Assembly (NCBI GenBank): GCA_002385665.1
Contig: DGDX01000075.1
Span: 1-42,214 of the forward strand
From: Firmicutes bacterium UBA3941
GTDB taxonomy: Bacteria; Bacillota; Clostridia; Caldicoprobacterales; UBA3941
Direction: 5' to 3'
DNA: 42,214 nt
Shown: positions 1-8,138 of the stretch, piece by piece
Layout of the letters: each line of letters starts with the position of its first letter
How positions within the stretch are numbered: position 1 is the stretch's first letter
Notes under the pieces: generated by a model
The model's database searches: none
What the model was told of the DNA's origin: nothing
Seen by the model: the letters and a program-made list of their open reading frames with translations, nothing else
Program-made: the position numbers and the translations under genes

Positions 1-230
1 GCTAATCCCTCCACATTATTATTGTATATCCCGAGAAAGGGAATTGATTATGGCTTGTCTTTTTTATGTTAGATATCGTCTTCAGATTTACCTTTATTTC
101 CCATAGTATTTCCATAAAAATCGTTTTACGAATTTCCTTGATTTACAGTACGATACGACCTAAATTTTACCAACAATTGTCGGCTTTATAATAGTCTTGC
201 TAAAAACTAATAAAAAAGGGCAAAAAAAAT

Positions 231-255
231 CCCCAGCTTAATATATAAGCTGGGG
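231..255 (-). terminator. Rho-independent terminator after the malic enzyme gene
   Basis: A perfect 10-bp inverted repeat (231-240 with 246-255, five-base loop) lies 24 bases past the malic enzyme stop. Read on the minus strand it is followed by a run of T (the A-run at 222-229), the classic intrinsic terminator layout. The plus strand also has a T-run after the stem, so it could work in both directions. Bases 1-230 hold no convincing gene. Confidence 0.85.
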
Positions 256-278
256 ATTTTTTCTTATATGTCCAAGAG

Positions 279-1451
279 CTAGATCCTGGCTACTCCTGAA
301 TCCCTGGCAGCCTTGGCTACTGCTTTTGCAACTGCCGGAGCTACCCTTTCATCGAATGCCGCCGGTATGATGTAGTCTTCGTTTAGTTCGTCCTCCCCTA
401 TAAGAGCAGCTATAGCCTGAGCCGCAGCTATCTTCATTTCATCGTTTATATCGCTGGCCCTTACATCCAGAGCCCCTCTGAATACACCGGGGAAAGCTAG
501 GACATTGTTAATCTGATTGGCAAAATCCGATCTTCCGGTACCAACTACCCTTGCGCCTGCCTCTTTGGCAAGATCCGGCATTATCTCCGGAACAGGGTTG
601 GCCATAGCAAATACTATAGCATCCTTGGCCATGGTCTTAACCATATCCTGGGTTAAGACGTTTGGGGCGGACACCCCTATAAACACATCTGCCCCCACTA
701 TTACGTCCTTTAGCATACCCTTTTTCTTTTGGGGGTTGGTTATCTTAGCCATTGCCGCCTTCTCTGAATCCAGGCCCTCCATCCCGTCATAAATTGCGCC
801 TTGGATATCACAGGCTATAACGTTTTTGAGGCCCATACTCATAAGTAGCCTGGTTATGGCAGTACCTGCAGCCCCTAGTCCATTTACTATAACCTTTATA
901 TCCTTTATATCCTTACCTACGATCTTTAAAGCGTTTATCATAGCCGCCAGAACTACGATAGCTGTCCCATGCTGGTCATCGTGAAATATGGGTATATCGC
1001 ATTCCTTTTTGAGCCTTCGCTCGATTTCAAAGCACCTGGGAGCGGATATGTCCTCTAAGTTTACACCCCCAAAACTCCCTGAAATAAGTTTTATGGTTTT
1101 GACTATCTCATCGACGTCCTTGGACTTTATGCAAAGGGGAAAAGCGTCTACATCAGCGAAGGCCTTAAACAACACGCACTTACCCTCCATAACCGGCATG
1201 CCGGCTTCAGGACCTATATCCCCTAATCCCAGAACCGCAGTCCCGTCGGTGGCAACAGCCACCATATTCCACCTTCTTGTATATTCATAGGATAGATTTA
1301 TATCATCCTTTATAGCCAGACAGGGTTCTGCCACTCCTGGTGTATAGGCTAAGGAAAGGTCTCTGCTGTTGTTTACCTCTACGGTATTCTTTACCTCAAT
1401 CTTCCCCTTCCACTGTCTGTGCAGTTTTAGAGCTTCTTTCTTTATGTCCAT
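279..1451 (-). CDS. NAD(P)-dependent malic enzyme
   Basis: Oxidative decarboxylation of malate to pyruvate and CO2 with reduction of NAD(P), in the cytoplasm. The 390-residue length fits the short bacterial single-domain malic enzymes. Visible motifs: YTPGVAEPC near residues 36-44 (catalytic Tyr36), the GLGDIGPEAGMPVMEGK block around residues 76-91 (candidate catalytic Lys), the metal-binding PIFHDDQHGTA block near 155-165, and the Rossmann NGLGAAGTA loop near 190. The start ATG at 1449-1451 is preceded by a G-rich ribosome site (GGGAGGGGG). The gene stands alone between its own terminator and a 163-base upstream gap. The adjacent malate/lactate dehydrogenase suggests shared use of malate and pyruvate, but the gap argues against strict co-transcription. 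Cofactor preference cannot be read from the sequence. Confidence 0.95.
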   Translation of the reverse strand: MDIKKEALKLHRQWKGKIEVKNTVEVNNSRDLSLAYTPGVAEPCLAIKDDINLSYEYTRRWNMVAVATDGTAVLGLGDIGPEAGMPVMEGKCVLFKAFADVDAFPLCIKSKDVDEIVKTIKLISGSFGGVNLEDISAPRCFEIERRLKKECDIPIFHDDQHGTAIVVLAAMINALKIVGKDIKDIKVIVNGLGAAGTAITRLLMSMGLKNVIACDIQGAIYDGMEGLDSEKAAMAKITNPQKKKGMLKDVIVGADVFIGVSAPNVLTQDMVKTMAKDAIVFAMANPVPEIMPDLAKEAGARVVGTGRSDFANQINNVLAFPGVFRGALDVRASDINDEMKIAAAQAIAALIGEDELNEDYIIPAAFDERVAPAVAKAVAKAARDSGVARI

Positions 1452-1614
1452 GATAGGCCCCCTCCCGCATCTTTCATTATAGTAGTTTCATAAAATACAT
1501 CGCCCATCTGTGCAAAAATAAATATACAATAAGTATAATATACACTATTTACTGACATCAGGGACTTATTAATTCTACTGAAACTCCTACTAATCGGATA
1601 TTCCTTGATATTGC

Positions 1615-2718
1615 CTAAAAATCATAACCTGAAAGATTCAGCTCATCCCTCATTATAATGAGTTCTTTTAATAGTTCCTCGTTGACAGGAACCCCTTTGT
1701 CCTTCCTATAGAGCCAGGTTTCATATTCCTTTTCACCTGCGGTATATATCCTATCATGGCCTTTGGCCTTTTTGGAGTTTCGAAGTTCCCTCAGGATATT
1801 GCCGGTAGTCTTTTTAAAGTCATCAAGTTCTGTAAAAGCGGATATATCTATGGCTATAAAGAAATGTCCTAGGGCATAGGGGACTTTTTTACCATTTTCA
1901 TCAAATCCAAGGAGCATCTTCAAGTAGTTGCCTCCCTGAAGAGCTGCGGATAAAATCTCTACAACCGTTGCATAACCGTAACCCTTATAGCCGCCGAGCT
2001 CCTCACCTGCGCCGCCTAGGGGTGTGAGGGCTGCCTTTCCTTTTACCAGATCACCCAATACCTTAGTGGGATCGGTCTGGTAATTCCCATCCTCATCTAT
2101 AACCCAGCCTTCAGGCATGGTTTTACCTAGTTTATCGTAGACCTCAATCTTACCCCGCTGTGTGATGGATGTAGCACAGTCCAGCATAAAGGGGAATTCC
2201 TCGTCACTAGGAATACCGAATGTAAGGGGATTGGTACCAAGCATATTCTCTACACCAAAGGTGGGTGCTATGGAAGGTCTGGCATTGGTACCGGTAATGC
2301 CGATCATACCCGCATCTACAGCCATCTTTGCATAATACCCTGCAATACCATAGTGGGTGGAATTTCTGACAGCGACCATGCCCATCCCATATTTTCTTGC
2401 CTTTTCAATGGCCATTTCCATGGACCTCTTACCTATCACCATACCCATACCATGGTGTCCGTCTACTACAGCGGTTGTGGGGCCTTCCCTGACTATTTCA
2501 AAGTTGGTCTTGGGGAATTGGATCCCATCTTTGATCCTGTCATAATATATGGGTTTCAACCTATTGGTGCCATGGGAGTCTATTCCCTGTTTATCTGCTT
2601 CGATAAGAACATCCGCACAGATCTTTGCATCCTCCTCCGGAACACCTATACCTTTGAAAACGTCTACCATAAACCTTTCCATGGTAGCAAAGTCGATCCA
2701 TTTAATATTGTTGTCCAT
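1615..2718 (-). CDS. Malate/L-lactate dehydrogenase, type-2 (Ldh2/YlbC-like) family
   Basis: Pyridine-nucleotide-dependent 2-hydroxyacid oxidoreductase of the family that includes malate dehydrogenase ComC/MDH type 2, ureidoglycolate dehydrogenase AllD and YlbC. It is unrelated to classical LDH. Family marks: ADKQGIDSHGTNRL near residues 45-58 (catalytic His), VRNSTHYGIAGYYA (second His), the TGTNARPSIAPTFG block, and GYKGYGYATVVEILSAAL near 245. I place the start at the ATG ending at 2718. It has the ribosome site AGGGTG six bases upstream, whereas the in-frame GTG three codons earlier overlaps that site. Substrate (malate, lactate or a sulfonated analogue) is not determinable here. The neighbouring malic enzyme favours malate. 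Confidence 0.9.
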   Translation of the reverse strand: MDNNIKWIDFATMERFMVDVFKGIGVPEEDAKICADVLIEADKQGIDSHGTNRLKPIYYDRIKDGIQFPKTNFEIVREGPTTAVVDGHHGMGMVIGKRSMEMAIEKARKYGMGMVAVRNSTHYGIAGYYAKMAVDAGMIGITGTNARPSIAPTFGVENMLGTNPLTFGIPSDEEFPFMLDCATSITQRGKIEVYDKLGKTMPEGWVIDEDGNYQTDPTKVLGDLVKGKAALTPLGGAGEELGGYKGYGYATVVEILSAALQGGNYLKMLLGFDENGKKVPYALGHFFIAIDISAFTELDDFKKTTGNILRELRNSKKAKGHDRIYTAGEKEYETWLYRKDKGVPVNEELLKELIIMRDELNLSGYDF

Positions 2719-2762
2719 GAATATCACCCTTTTTTATGATTTTTGTTATAAATAAGTCCAAA

Positions 2763-2798
2763 CAAAGGTTTAACCCAAAAATCCCGATTAAATCTTTG
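2763..2798 (-). other. Hairpin in the leader of the malate/lactate dehydrogenase gene
   Basis: Two arms (2763-2775 and 2786-2798) pair over about 12 positions with one mismatch and a G-U. The hairpin sits between the leader terminator (2811-2862) and the ribosome site. There is no T-run, so it is not a terminator itself. It could stabilise the 5' end of the mRNA. Confidence 0.4.
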
Positions 2799-2810
2799 TC
2801 ATTAAGAGCA

Positions 2811-2862
2811 TAAAAAAGTCGTCCTATAATAGAGGCAATAATTGCCCCCCTCTAGCACGACT
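2811..2862 (-). terminator. Terminator hairpin, end of nitroreductase operon or attenuator of the dehydrogenase
   Basis: Outer arms AGTCGT (2817-2822) and ACGACT (2857-2862) enclose a second stem with arms GGCAAT and ATTGCC. On the minus strand the structure runs straight into six T residues. It lies 133 bases after the nitroreductase stop and about 95 bases before the dehydrogenase start. A promoter-like pair (TTGTTT at 2921-2926, 17 bases, TATATT at 2898-2903) sits just upstream, so it may act inside the dehydrogenase leader. Confidence 0.7.
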
Positions 2863-2897
2863 CTCAATCTCCGCATGACTTATATTCTTTTAAATTT

Positions 2898-2926
2898 AAT
2901 ATACCATAAAGTCCGCCTTTAAACAA
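2898..2926 (-). promoter_or_regulatory. Probable sigma-A promoter for the malate/lactate dehydrogenase
   Basis: On the minus strand: -35 TTGTTT (2921-2926), 17-base spacer, -10 TATATT (2898-2903). Transcription would begin near 2891 and pass first through the hairpin at 2811-2862. Confidence 0.5.
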
Positions 2927-2994
2927 GGGAATTTTAATTTGCACCCAGTTAGATATTATTGGCTCTATCTTATGGTCCCTTAATAATATTTATA

Positions 2995-3591
2995 CTACCT
3001 CCACTCCGTCACTTCCTCCATGGGCTTTCTTGGCCTCTTTCCCGGGGATTCATCGGCAAGACCTATGGAGACTGCTGCTATCATGAGTCCATCCTGCTTT
3101 AGATAGTTTGTCAGTTCCTCATAGGCAAAGTATATATCGCATATCCATAGTGAACCCAGTCCCATTTCTGTAGCCGATAGAAGCATGTTTTGAATGGATG
3201 CTCCAATGGATTGAGCACTGACCAAATCATCTAAAGTCTCATAAAGTGTTCTTGACTCGCCTATGTGGCGAAGGTTCGGTGCAAATACAAAGATGTTTAC
3301 CGGTGCCGTTCTCATTATTGAAAGGGTATGCCGTGCGCCATATATCATCCTTGATTTTAGCTCAAAGTCATTTTCCTTGTCAAAACGCTCTATGCCCAGT
3401 TCCATGGCATCTAAGACCCTCTCCCTCTCATCCTCATTCATAATCACAACAAACTTCCATGGCTGTGAGTTTTTAGATGAAGGAGCTGCGCAAGCAGCAT
3501 TTATAAGAGTTTCTACTTGTTCCCTGGTTATTGTGTCAGGCTTAAATTTTCTAATGCTTCTTCTGTTATGAATAGCTTTTGTTACGGTCAT
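2995..3591 (-). CDS. Nitroreductase-family flavoprotein
   Basis: FMN-dependent NAD(P)H oxidoreductase of the nitroreductase fold, about 198 residues, the usual size. The N-terminal block with IHNRRSIRKF (FMN phosphate contact) is followed by APSSKNSQPWKFVVI near residue 40 and by SIGASIQNMLLSATEMGLGSLWI near 130, all family signatures. I choose the ATG at 3589-3591 because it overlaps the stop of the upstream AraC-type regulator as ATGA, a typical translational-coupling junction. A start 21 bases earlier would run inside the regulator. The tight pairing suggests that the regulator and enzyme respond to the same small, probably hydrophobic or nitro-aromatic, compound. The natural substrate is unknown. 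Confidence 0.9.
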   Translation of the reverse strand: MTVTKAIHNRRSIRKFKPDTITREQVETLINAACAAPSSKNSQPWKFVVIMNEDERERVLDAMELGIERFDKENDFELKSRMIYGARHTLSIMRTAPVNIFVFAPNLRHIGESRTLYETLDDLVSAQSIGASIQNMLLSATEMGLGSLWICDIYFAYEELTNYLKQDGLMIAAVSIGLADESPGKRPRKPMEEVTEWR

Positions 3592-4481
3592 TTTTTTACC
3601 ACAGGTATCCATACCTCACAATACTCCATTCCATCGTCATCCTTATAATACATTTCAAATTCCGGAGCGCAATCATGCATATAGCCTGAAGTGGGAAACC
3701 ATTCGGAAAATATCCTCTTCCAAACATTGGATATAGCGTTGGTGGTATCGGGTTGTGTATACTTCTTGGTGGTAAACACAGCCCATAAGCAGGACGGTAT
3801 CTCCAACACAGTAAACTCATCATCAACACCACCTTCAGGTGTAAGAGAGCAAATCATGTATGGGAAGAAATCCTTTCCCGTATCCCTATAACACATGACC
3901 GCATTGACAGGCATAAGACCTGTACTCCCTTCATCCCATTCAATACCCGAAGCTTTGATAATTTTTTCAACCATCCCATTTTTATAGGATTCATGCCAAA
4001 ACTCTGGTATATCTATAAAGTTTTGACCATCAACAGTGCTAATCACTTTCTCTACACCAAATACTGAAAAACTGTCCTTTCTCTCAATCCTATAATTCAT
4101 CTCCACATCCCCTTTAATTGAAATCTGAAAGGATATGCGCGGATAGGCTTTAAGCTCAGCTCCCACGGTTCTAGCCTGGGACGGGGATATCCCGTGGAGC
4201 TTTTGAAAGGCCCGTGAAAAGGATTCATGGGTCTCATATCCATATTTTAGCGCAAGGTCAATTATTCTAATATCACTATTCTGGAGTTCGAAGGCGGCTA
4301 GGGTAAGTCGCCTTCGCCTGATATACTCAGATAGCGGCACATCCGTGATAAAAGAAAACATCCTTTGAAAATGATAGACCGAACAACAAGCTATTTTAGC
4401 TATCTCTTCAAAGTCTATTTCCTGGTCTATATTTTCTTCTATGTATTGCATTGCACTGTTTAAACGCTCAAACCATTCCAT
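3588..4481 (-). CDS. AraC-family regulator with GyrI-like effector-binding domain
   Basis: A 297-residue transcription factor. Residues 1-105 form the two-helix-turn-helix AraC/XylS DNA-binding unit, with SVYHFQRMFSFITDVPLSEYI and YGYETHESFSRAFQKLHGISPSQAR as the two recognition segments. The rest (from about residue 115) is a GyrI-like/BmrR-type effector domain, recognisable from ISTVDGQNFIDIPEFW and from the C-terminal YYKDDDGMEYCEVWIPV strand. Regulators of this architecture (Rob/SbmC type) bind drugs or other lipophilic cations. It is coupled to the nitroreductase by a 4-bp overlap. No terminator separates it from that gene, so the pair is one transcript. Confidence 0.9.
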   Translation of the reverse strand: MEWFERLNSAMQYIEENIDQEIDFEEIAKIACCSVYHFQRMFSFITDVPLSEYIRRRRLTLAAFELQNSDIRIIDLALKYGYETHESFSRAFQKLHGISPSQARTVGAELKAYPRISFQISIKGDVEMNYRIERKDSFSVFGVEKVISTVDGQNFIDIPEFWHESYKNGMVEKIIKASGIEWDEGSTGLMPVNAVMCYRDTGKDFFPYMICSLTPEGGVDDEFTVLEIPSCLWAVFTTKKYTQPDTTNAISNVWKRIFSEWFPTSGYMHDCAPEFEMYYKDDDGMEYCEVWIPVVKK

Positions 4482-5021
4482 GCTCTTATATCCCTCACTA
4501 GCTTTAGTATACCTAAGTATGTTCTATATGACTTGACTTTTCATGCACCAAAATATCAACATCTATTAAAGTCTTTTAACGAAGATAGCTGAGTTACTAT
4601 ATATAAGGGTATCCTCTATATCAGGATCATCGTCCATCTAAAAGACCTTATTCCCCTCCCGTAGCCGTCTACATATATTGATAAAGATCATACATCAATT
4701 TGTAAATATTGTAAACATAGCCCTGTGTTCATAAGTCACAAAGAATACCGTTGTTTATAGATAAAATGGGCTCACTGGTCTAGCTATATTAGATCTTTAT
4801 GGTAGAAATATAGTAGTCCTTCTTGTTTATATTAAATACGGTGGTTATGACTTCTGAATTGAATTGTTGTAGCTCTATCGGGGTTTCATCTTGCTATTGT
4901 TTACAAATAATAAGGAGGACAGTCTATGCCAGCACCTGCTAAAATACATCAGGTTGCTGCCGGAATCAACCATCCTCCCCATGAAAGTTTCATGAAATCC
5001 AACTGCTCAAATGGGGCAATA
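4482..5021. other. 540-base stretch without a confident gene
   Basis: This region separates the start of the AraC-type gene from the end of hcp, both on the minus strand. It is AT-rich and must hold the regulator's promoter, which I could not pin down. Two things stand out: a strong Shine-Dalgarno sequence (AAGGAGGA, 4912-4919) before an ATG at 4926 on the plus strand, and a short inverted repeat (CATGAAA, one base, TTTCATG) near 4980-4994. No terminator is evident after hcp. Confidence 0.5.
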
Positions 5022-6653
5022 TTATGCACCCATGAACATCTTTATATCATCATCAACCTCGCCAATACTACCGATCCCAAACTTCTCTACAAGTACCTTT
5101 GCCACATTGGGGGACAGGAAGCCAGGTAGGGTCGGTCCTAGGTGTATATTTTTAACTCCCAGGTATAGTAGAGCCAGCAGCACTATAACGGCCTTTTGCT
5201 CATACCAGGCAATATTATATACAATGGGTAGCTCATTGATATCCTCAAGTTCAAAGATTTCCTTGAGCTTTAGAGCGATAAGTGCCAGTGAATAGGAGTC
5301 GTTGCACTGACCGGCATCCAGGACCCTGGGTATGCCACCGATATTCCCCAGGTCTAGTTTATTGTACCTATACTTAGCACATCCTGCCGTAAGGATTACA
5401 GTATCTTTAGGAAGCCTGTCCGCAAATTGGGTATAATATTCCCTGGATTTCATTCTTCCATCACAACCGGCCATAACAAAGAACTTTTTAATAGCACCGC
5501 TCTTTACAGCCTCAACAACCTTATCCGCTAAAGCAAAGACCTGATTGTGGGCAAATCCTCCTACGATGGTTCCCTTCTCAATTTCCTCGGGTGCCTTCAA
5601 GCTCTTAGCCATTTCGATAATCTGGGAAAAATCCTTCTTGCCTTCTTCATCAGCTTCTATATGAACACATCCGGGATATCCAGTCGCACCGGTTGTAAAG
5701 ATTCTGGATCTTACCTCTTCACTTCTTGGGGGAACTATGCAGTTGGTGGTAAATAGGATCGGACCATTAAAGGATGCGAACTCCTCTATCTGTTTCCACC
5801 ATGCATTTCCGTAGTTACCCACAAAGTTCTCATATTTTTTGAAGGCTGGATAATAATGGGCAGGCAACATCTCACCATGGGTATACACATCTACCCCGGT
5901 GCCTTGGGTTTGCTCCAGTAGTTGTTCAAGATCCGTCAAATCGTGTCCCGATACCAAGATAGCGGGATTATCCCTTACGCCAATATTAACTTCGGTTATC
6001 TCTGGATTTCCATACTTTGATGTATTGGCGCTATCAAGCAAGGCCATGGCCTTAACCCCATGTTCGCCTGTCTTTAGGGTCAAAGCTACCAAATCATCAG
6101 CGCTTAAACTGTCATCGATGGTAGCTGCCAATGCTTCATATACGAAGGCATATAGATTATAATCTTCTTTCCCTATGTTAAGGGCATGATGAGTATAAGC
6201 AGCCAGACCTTTGAGACCGTATATAATCATTTCCCTAAGCGATCTGATGTCTTCATTCTCCGTTGACAGAACTCCTACTGCCATAGCCTTTTTTAGCATG
6301 GACTCTCTGTCTGTTACAGTAAATGTAGCTGAATCGTGAAGATCTAAAGCGTCGACCTTGGCCCTTAACTCGTCCCTGGCGGCCAACATCTTAATTATAT
6401 CCTTTTCAATGGCATCATCGTCAAAGTTAGCATTGGTAATAGTAATAAAGAGGCTATTTAACATATCGTGGTTGAGCGTGCCTAAATCCCTGACATTCAA
6501 ATCTCCTTTGACAACTATCTCGGATATACCTTTTAGGGTATAGATAAGTAAATCCTGTAGATTCGATACCTCAGGTGTCTTACCGCATACCCCTCGCACC
6601 GTACAACCGGTACCTCTCGCAGTTTCCTGGCATTGATAACAAAACATATTCAT
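5022..6653 (-). CDS. hcp: Hydroxylamine reductase / hybrid-cluster protein (prismane)
   Basis: Iron-sulfur enzyme with a [4Fe-4S] and a hybrid [4Fe-2S-2O] cluster. The family reduces hydroxylamine in vitro and is linked to NO detoxification. About 543 residues, normal length. The N-terminal cubane motif is CX2CX8CX5C (FCYQCQE ... GCTVRGVC). Hybrid-cluster ligands are visible as [60 protein letters not shown] and AWYEQKAV. The start is put at the second ATG (6651-6653), which lies eight bases from the GGGGGG ribosome site. The first ATG is only two bases from it. A gap of 239 bases separates hcp from the upstream hemerythrin-like gene, so it may have its own promoter, but the three-gene set (DUF1858 peptide, hemerythrin, Hcp) makes functional sense. 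Confidence 0.96.
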   Translation of the reverse strand: MNMFCYQCQETARGTGCTVRGVCGKTPEVSNLQDLLIYTLKGISEIVVKGDLNVRDLGTLNHDMLNSLFITITNANFDDDAIEKDIIKMLAARDELRAKVDALDLHDSATFTVTDRESMLKKAMAVGVLSTENEDIRSLREMIIYGLKGLAAYTHHALNIGKEDYNLYAFVYEALAATIDDSLSADDLVALTLKTGEHGVKAMALLDSANTSKYGNPEITEVNIGVRDNPAILVSGHDLTDLEQLLEQTQGTGVDVYTHGEMLPAHYYPAFKKYENFVGNYGNAWWKQIEEFASFNGPILFTTNCIVPPRSEEVRSRIFTTGATGYPGCVHIEADEEGKKDFSQIIEMAKSLKAPEEIEKGTIVGGFAHNQVFALADKVVEAVKSGAIKKFFVMAGCDGRMKSREYYTQFADRLPKDTVILTAGCAKYRYNKLDLGNIGGIPRVLDAGQCNDSYSLALIALKLKEIFELEDINELPIVYNIAWYEQKAVIVLLALLYLGVKNIHLGPTLPGFLSPNVAKVLVEKFGIGSIGEVDDDIKMFMGA

Positions 6654-6892
6654 TTCCATTTCCCCCCTGATATTAGTCCCTATTGATTACTCTGGAACAT
6701 TGATTTTTATATATTAAAGACCAAGCGTATCCCTCTTTAATGGGATTGATTATGAAATTCATACATCCCAATATCCATATGGGGTACAAAAACAATGATC
6801 ATTTTATTATTTTTATTATGAGATTCATATGATAGGAATTGATTCAATTTGTTTGTGTTTTATAGGGGAGGAAGGGTCGTCTGCCCCTAACA

Positions 6893-7450
6893 TCAGCTAG
6901 TATACTTTGCTTCCAATTCATCCAATAGATTAATATATTTTTGCTGGATCTTGCTCGCACTAGCCTTTTCCTCAAAAGTGTTACACTGCATATTTATTTC
7001 CTCCAGGGTCTCCCCTGCCAAGTTCCTCCTTGCAAACTCGTAAACGACCCTATCCTCTTTGTCAATATGTCGACTCAATAGATCTGCATAACCTATGGCA
7101 TTTCCTATTATATCTAGTTTGGCTTCATCATCACCCGCCATAACCTTAGCTACAGCGTCGCCCAATTGCATAGTATACAACCTACCCAAGTCATGCTCCA
7201 CCAGCATTCCATGGGTCACCAGCTTCTCAGCAGCCGGCCCCAGTTCATCTACCATTCTATTAAAGAGCATCTTCTCTTCTTTTCCATGGTGATGGGCATC
7301 AGCATAGTTTTTTATAAAGTCAATTATTCTATAGAAGTCTTCATATTCAATTTCCATTCCCTTAAGGATTCTATAGCAATATTTTCTAATGACCTTTAGC
7401 ATTCGCTTTATATTTTTATGATCCTCTACCATCAAGGCAATACTGTCCAT
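6893..7450 (-). CDS. Hemerythrin-like (HHE domain) protein
   Basis: A 185-residue all-helical protein with the hemerythrin/HHE metal-binding pattern: EDHKNIKRM at the N-terminus (His), AHHHGKEEKMLF near residue 53 (His and Glu ligands), LVEHDLGRL near 83, and SRHIDKEDRVVY near 126. Such proteins carry a non-heme di-iron site that binds O2 or NO. Bacterial relatives (ScdA/YtfE type) act in repair of iron-sulfur clusters after nitrosative damage. It starts five bases after the DUF1858 peptide, which is the equivalent of the N-terminal domain of ScdA, so the two genes look like a split ScdA. That reading is inference. Confidence 0.88.
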   Translation of the reverse strand: MDSIALMVEDHKNIKRMLKVIRKYCYRILKGMEIEYEDFYRIIDFIKNYADAHHHGKEEKMLFNRMVDELGPAAEKLVTHGMLVEHDLGRLYTMQLGDAVAKVMAGDDEAKLDIIGNAIGYADLLSRHIDKEDRVVYEFARRNLAGETLEEINMQCNTFEEKASASKIQQKYINLLDELEAKYTS

Positions 7451-7455
7451 GGTGC

Positions 7456-7647
7456 CTATACCGCCTGATTTAATGCTTCAACAAGATGATCTATATCAAT
7501 TCCATGGACCATCGCAGCCTCCTCCAGGGTCTCTGCCTGAGCAGACGGGCAACCAATACAACCCATGTTAAAGCTAAATAGAGTTTCTATAACTTGGGGA
7601 TATTCCCGTAATATTTTACCTATTGTCATTTTCTTGGTTATTTTCAT
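7456..7647 (-). CDS. DUF1858 / hybrid-cluster-associated redox-disulfide peptide
   Basis: A 63-residue protein whose whole length matches the DUF1858 fold (ScdA N-terminal-like, also described as the hybrid cluster protein-associated redox disulfide domain). The key feature is GCIGCPSA near residues 30-37, a CxxC pair at a helix start. The preceding MTIGKILREYPQVIETL is typical of the family. It is the first gene of the tight pair with the hemerythrin-like protein and lies upstream of hcp, the partner family from which its name derives. A good promoter lies about 33 bases upstream. Confidence 0.88.
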   Translation of the reverse strand: MKITKKMTIGKILREYPQVIETLFSFNMGCIGCPSAQAETLEEAAMVHGIDIDHLVEALNQAV

Positions 7648-7679
7648 AATCTTTATACCTCCATCAATATGATAAAATA

Positions 7680-7709
7680 ATTATCCTATAATCCCGCGAC
7701 TCTTGTCAA
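7680..7709 (-). promoter_or_regulatory. Promoter of the DUF1858-hemerythrin(-hcp) genes
   Basis: On the minus strand: -35 TTGACA (7704-7709), 18-base spacer, -10 GATAAT (7680-7685). The ribosome site GGAGG lies just before the ATG ending at 7647. I did not find a clear palindromic regulator site overlapping this promoter. Confidence 0.6.
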
Positions 7710-8023
7710 GATGTAAATTATTGGGTGACATCCTTGCCTAATGGCTTGAATAGTCTGTCGTTTTAAAGGTGAATATGTTGAAATAGGTCAGGTGTCAGTA
7801 CCTTCTTTGATCATCATCCCCCTTCTTTTATTATTTATAGTGATTATGCGATTTTATTAATCACTATCCGATAATACTTACCCGTTAAGTCTCTATAACT
7901 TGGATTATAGGCTTTGTAACTCGGTTTATCGAGAAAAACATTTCCCGAAGCTCTTTGATTGCAAACTAATGATACATCAGTATTCATATCGAATCTGTGA
8001 CCTGGCTCACTATTCCAAACTTT
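7710..8023. other. Gene-free divergent intergenic region with an inverted repeat
   Basis: AT-rich spacer between the divergent DUF1858 and ychF-like promoters. It carries a perfect 9-bp inverted repeat (7837-7845 with 7859-7867, 13-base gap), which could be an operator or a hairpin, and a smaller CTCG/CGAG repeat further right. No open frame with a ribosome site was seen. Confidence 0.4.
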
Positions 8024-8053
8024 TTGTTGTTGTTTTTTTTATCTTGTTATAAT
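8024..8053 (+). promoter_or_regulatory. Promoter of the ychF-like gene
   Basis: -35-like TTGTTG (8024-8029), 18-base T-rich spacer, -10 TATAAT (8048-8053). The predicted transcript start near 8060 leaves a leader with the strong AAAGGAGG site at 8083-8090. Confidence 0.55.
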
Positions 8054-8138
8054 ATAAAAGAGTATCATCTATGTGTTTGTAGAAAGGAGGACGAGCATTT
8101 CGCTTTTGACCTCAGTCATAGCCTATATGCTCAGTATT

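Noticed and set aside
1..105. Tail of a gene entering from the left edge
   Set aside because: Plus-strand frames open for 23-33 codons at the edge have no recognisable protein content and could be chance.
2811..2862. preQ1 or other known riboswitch
   Set aside because: The hairpin has no match to aptamer signatures I know. Only the terminator character is certain.
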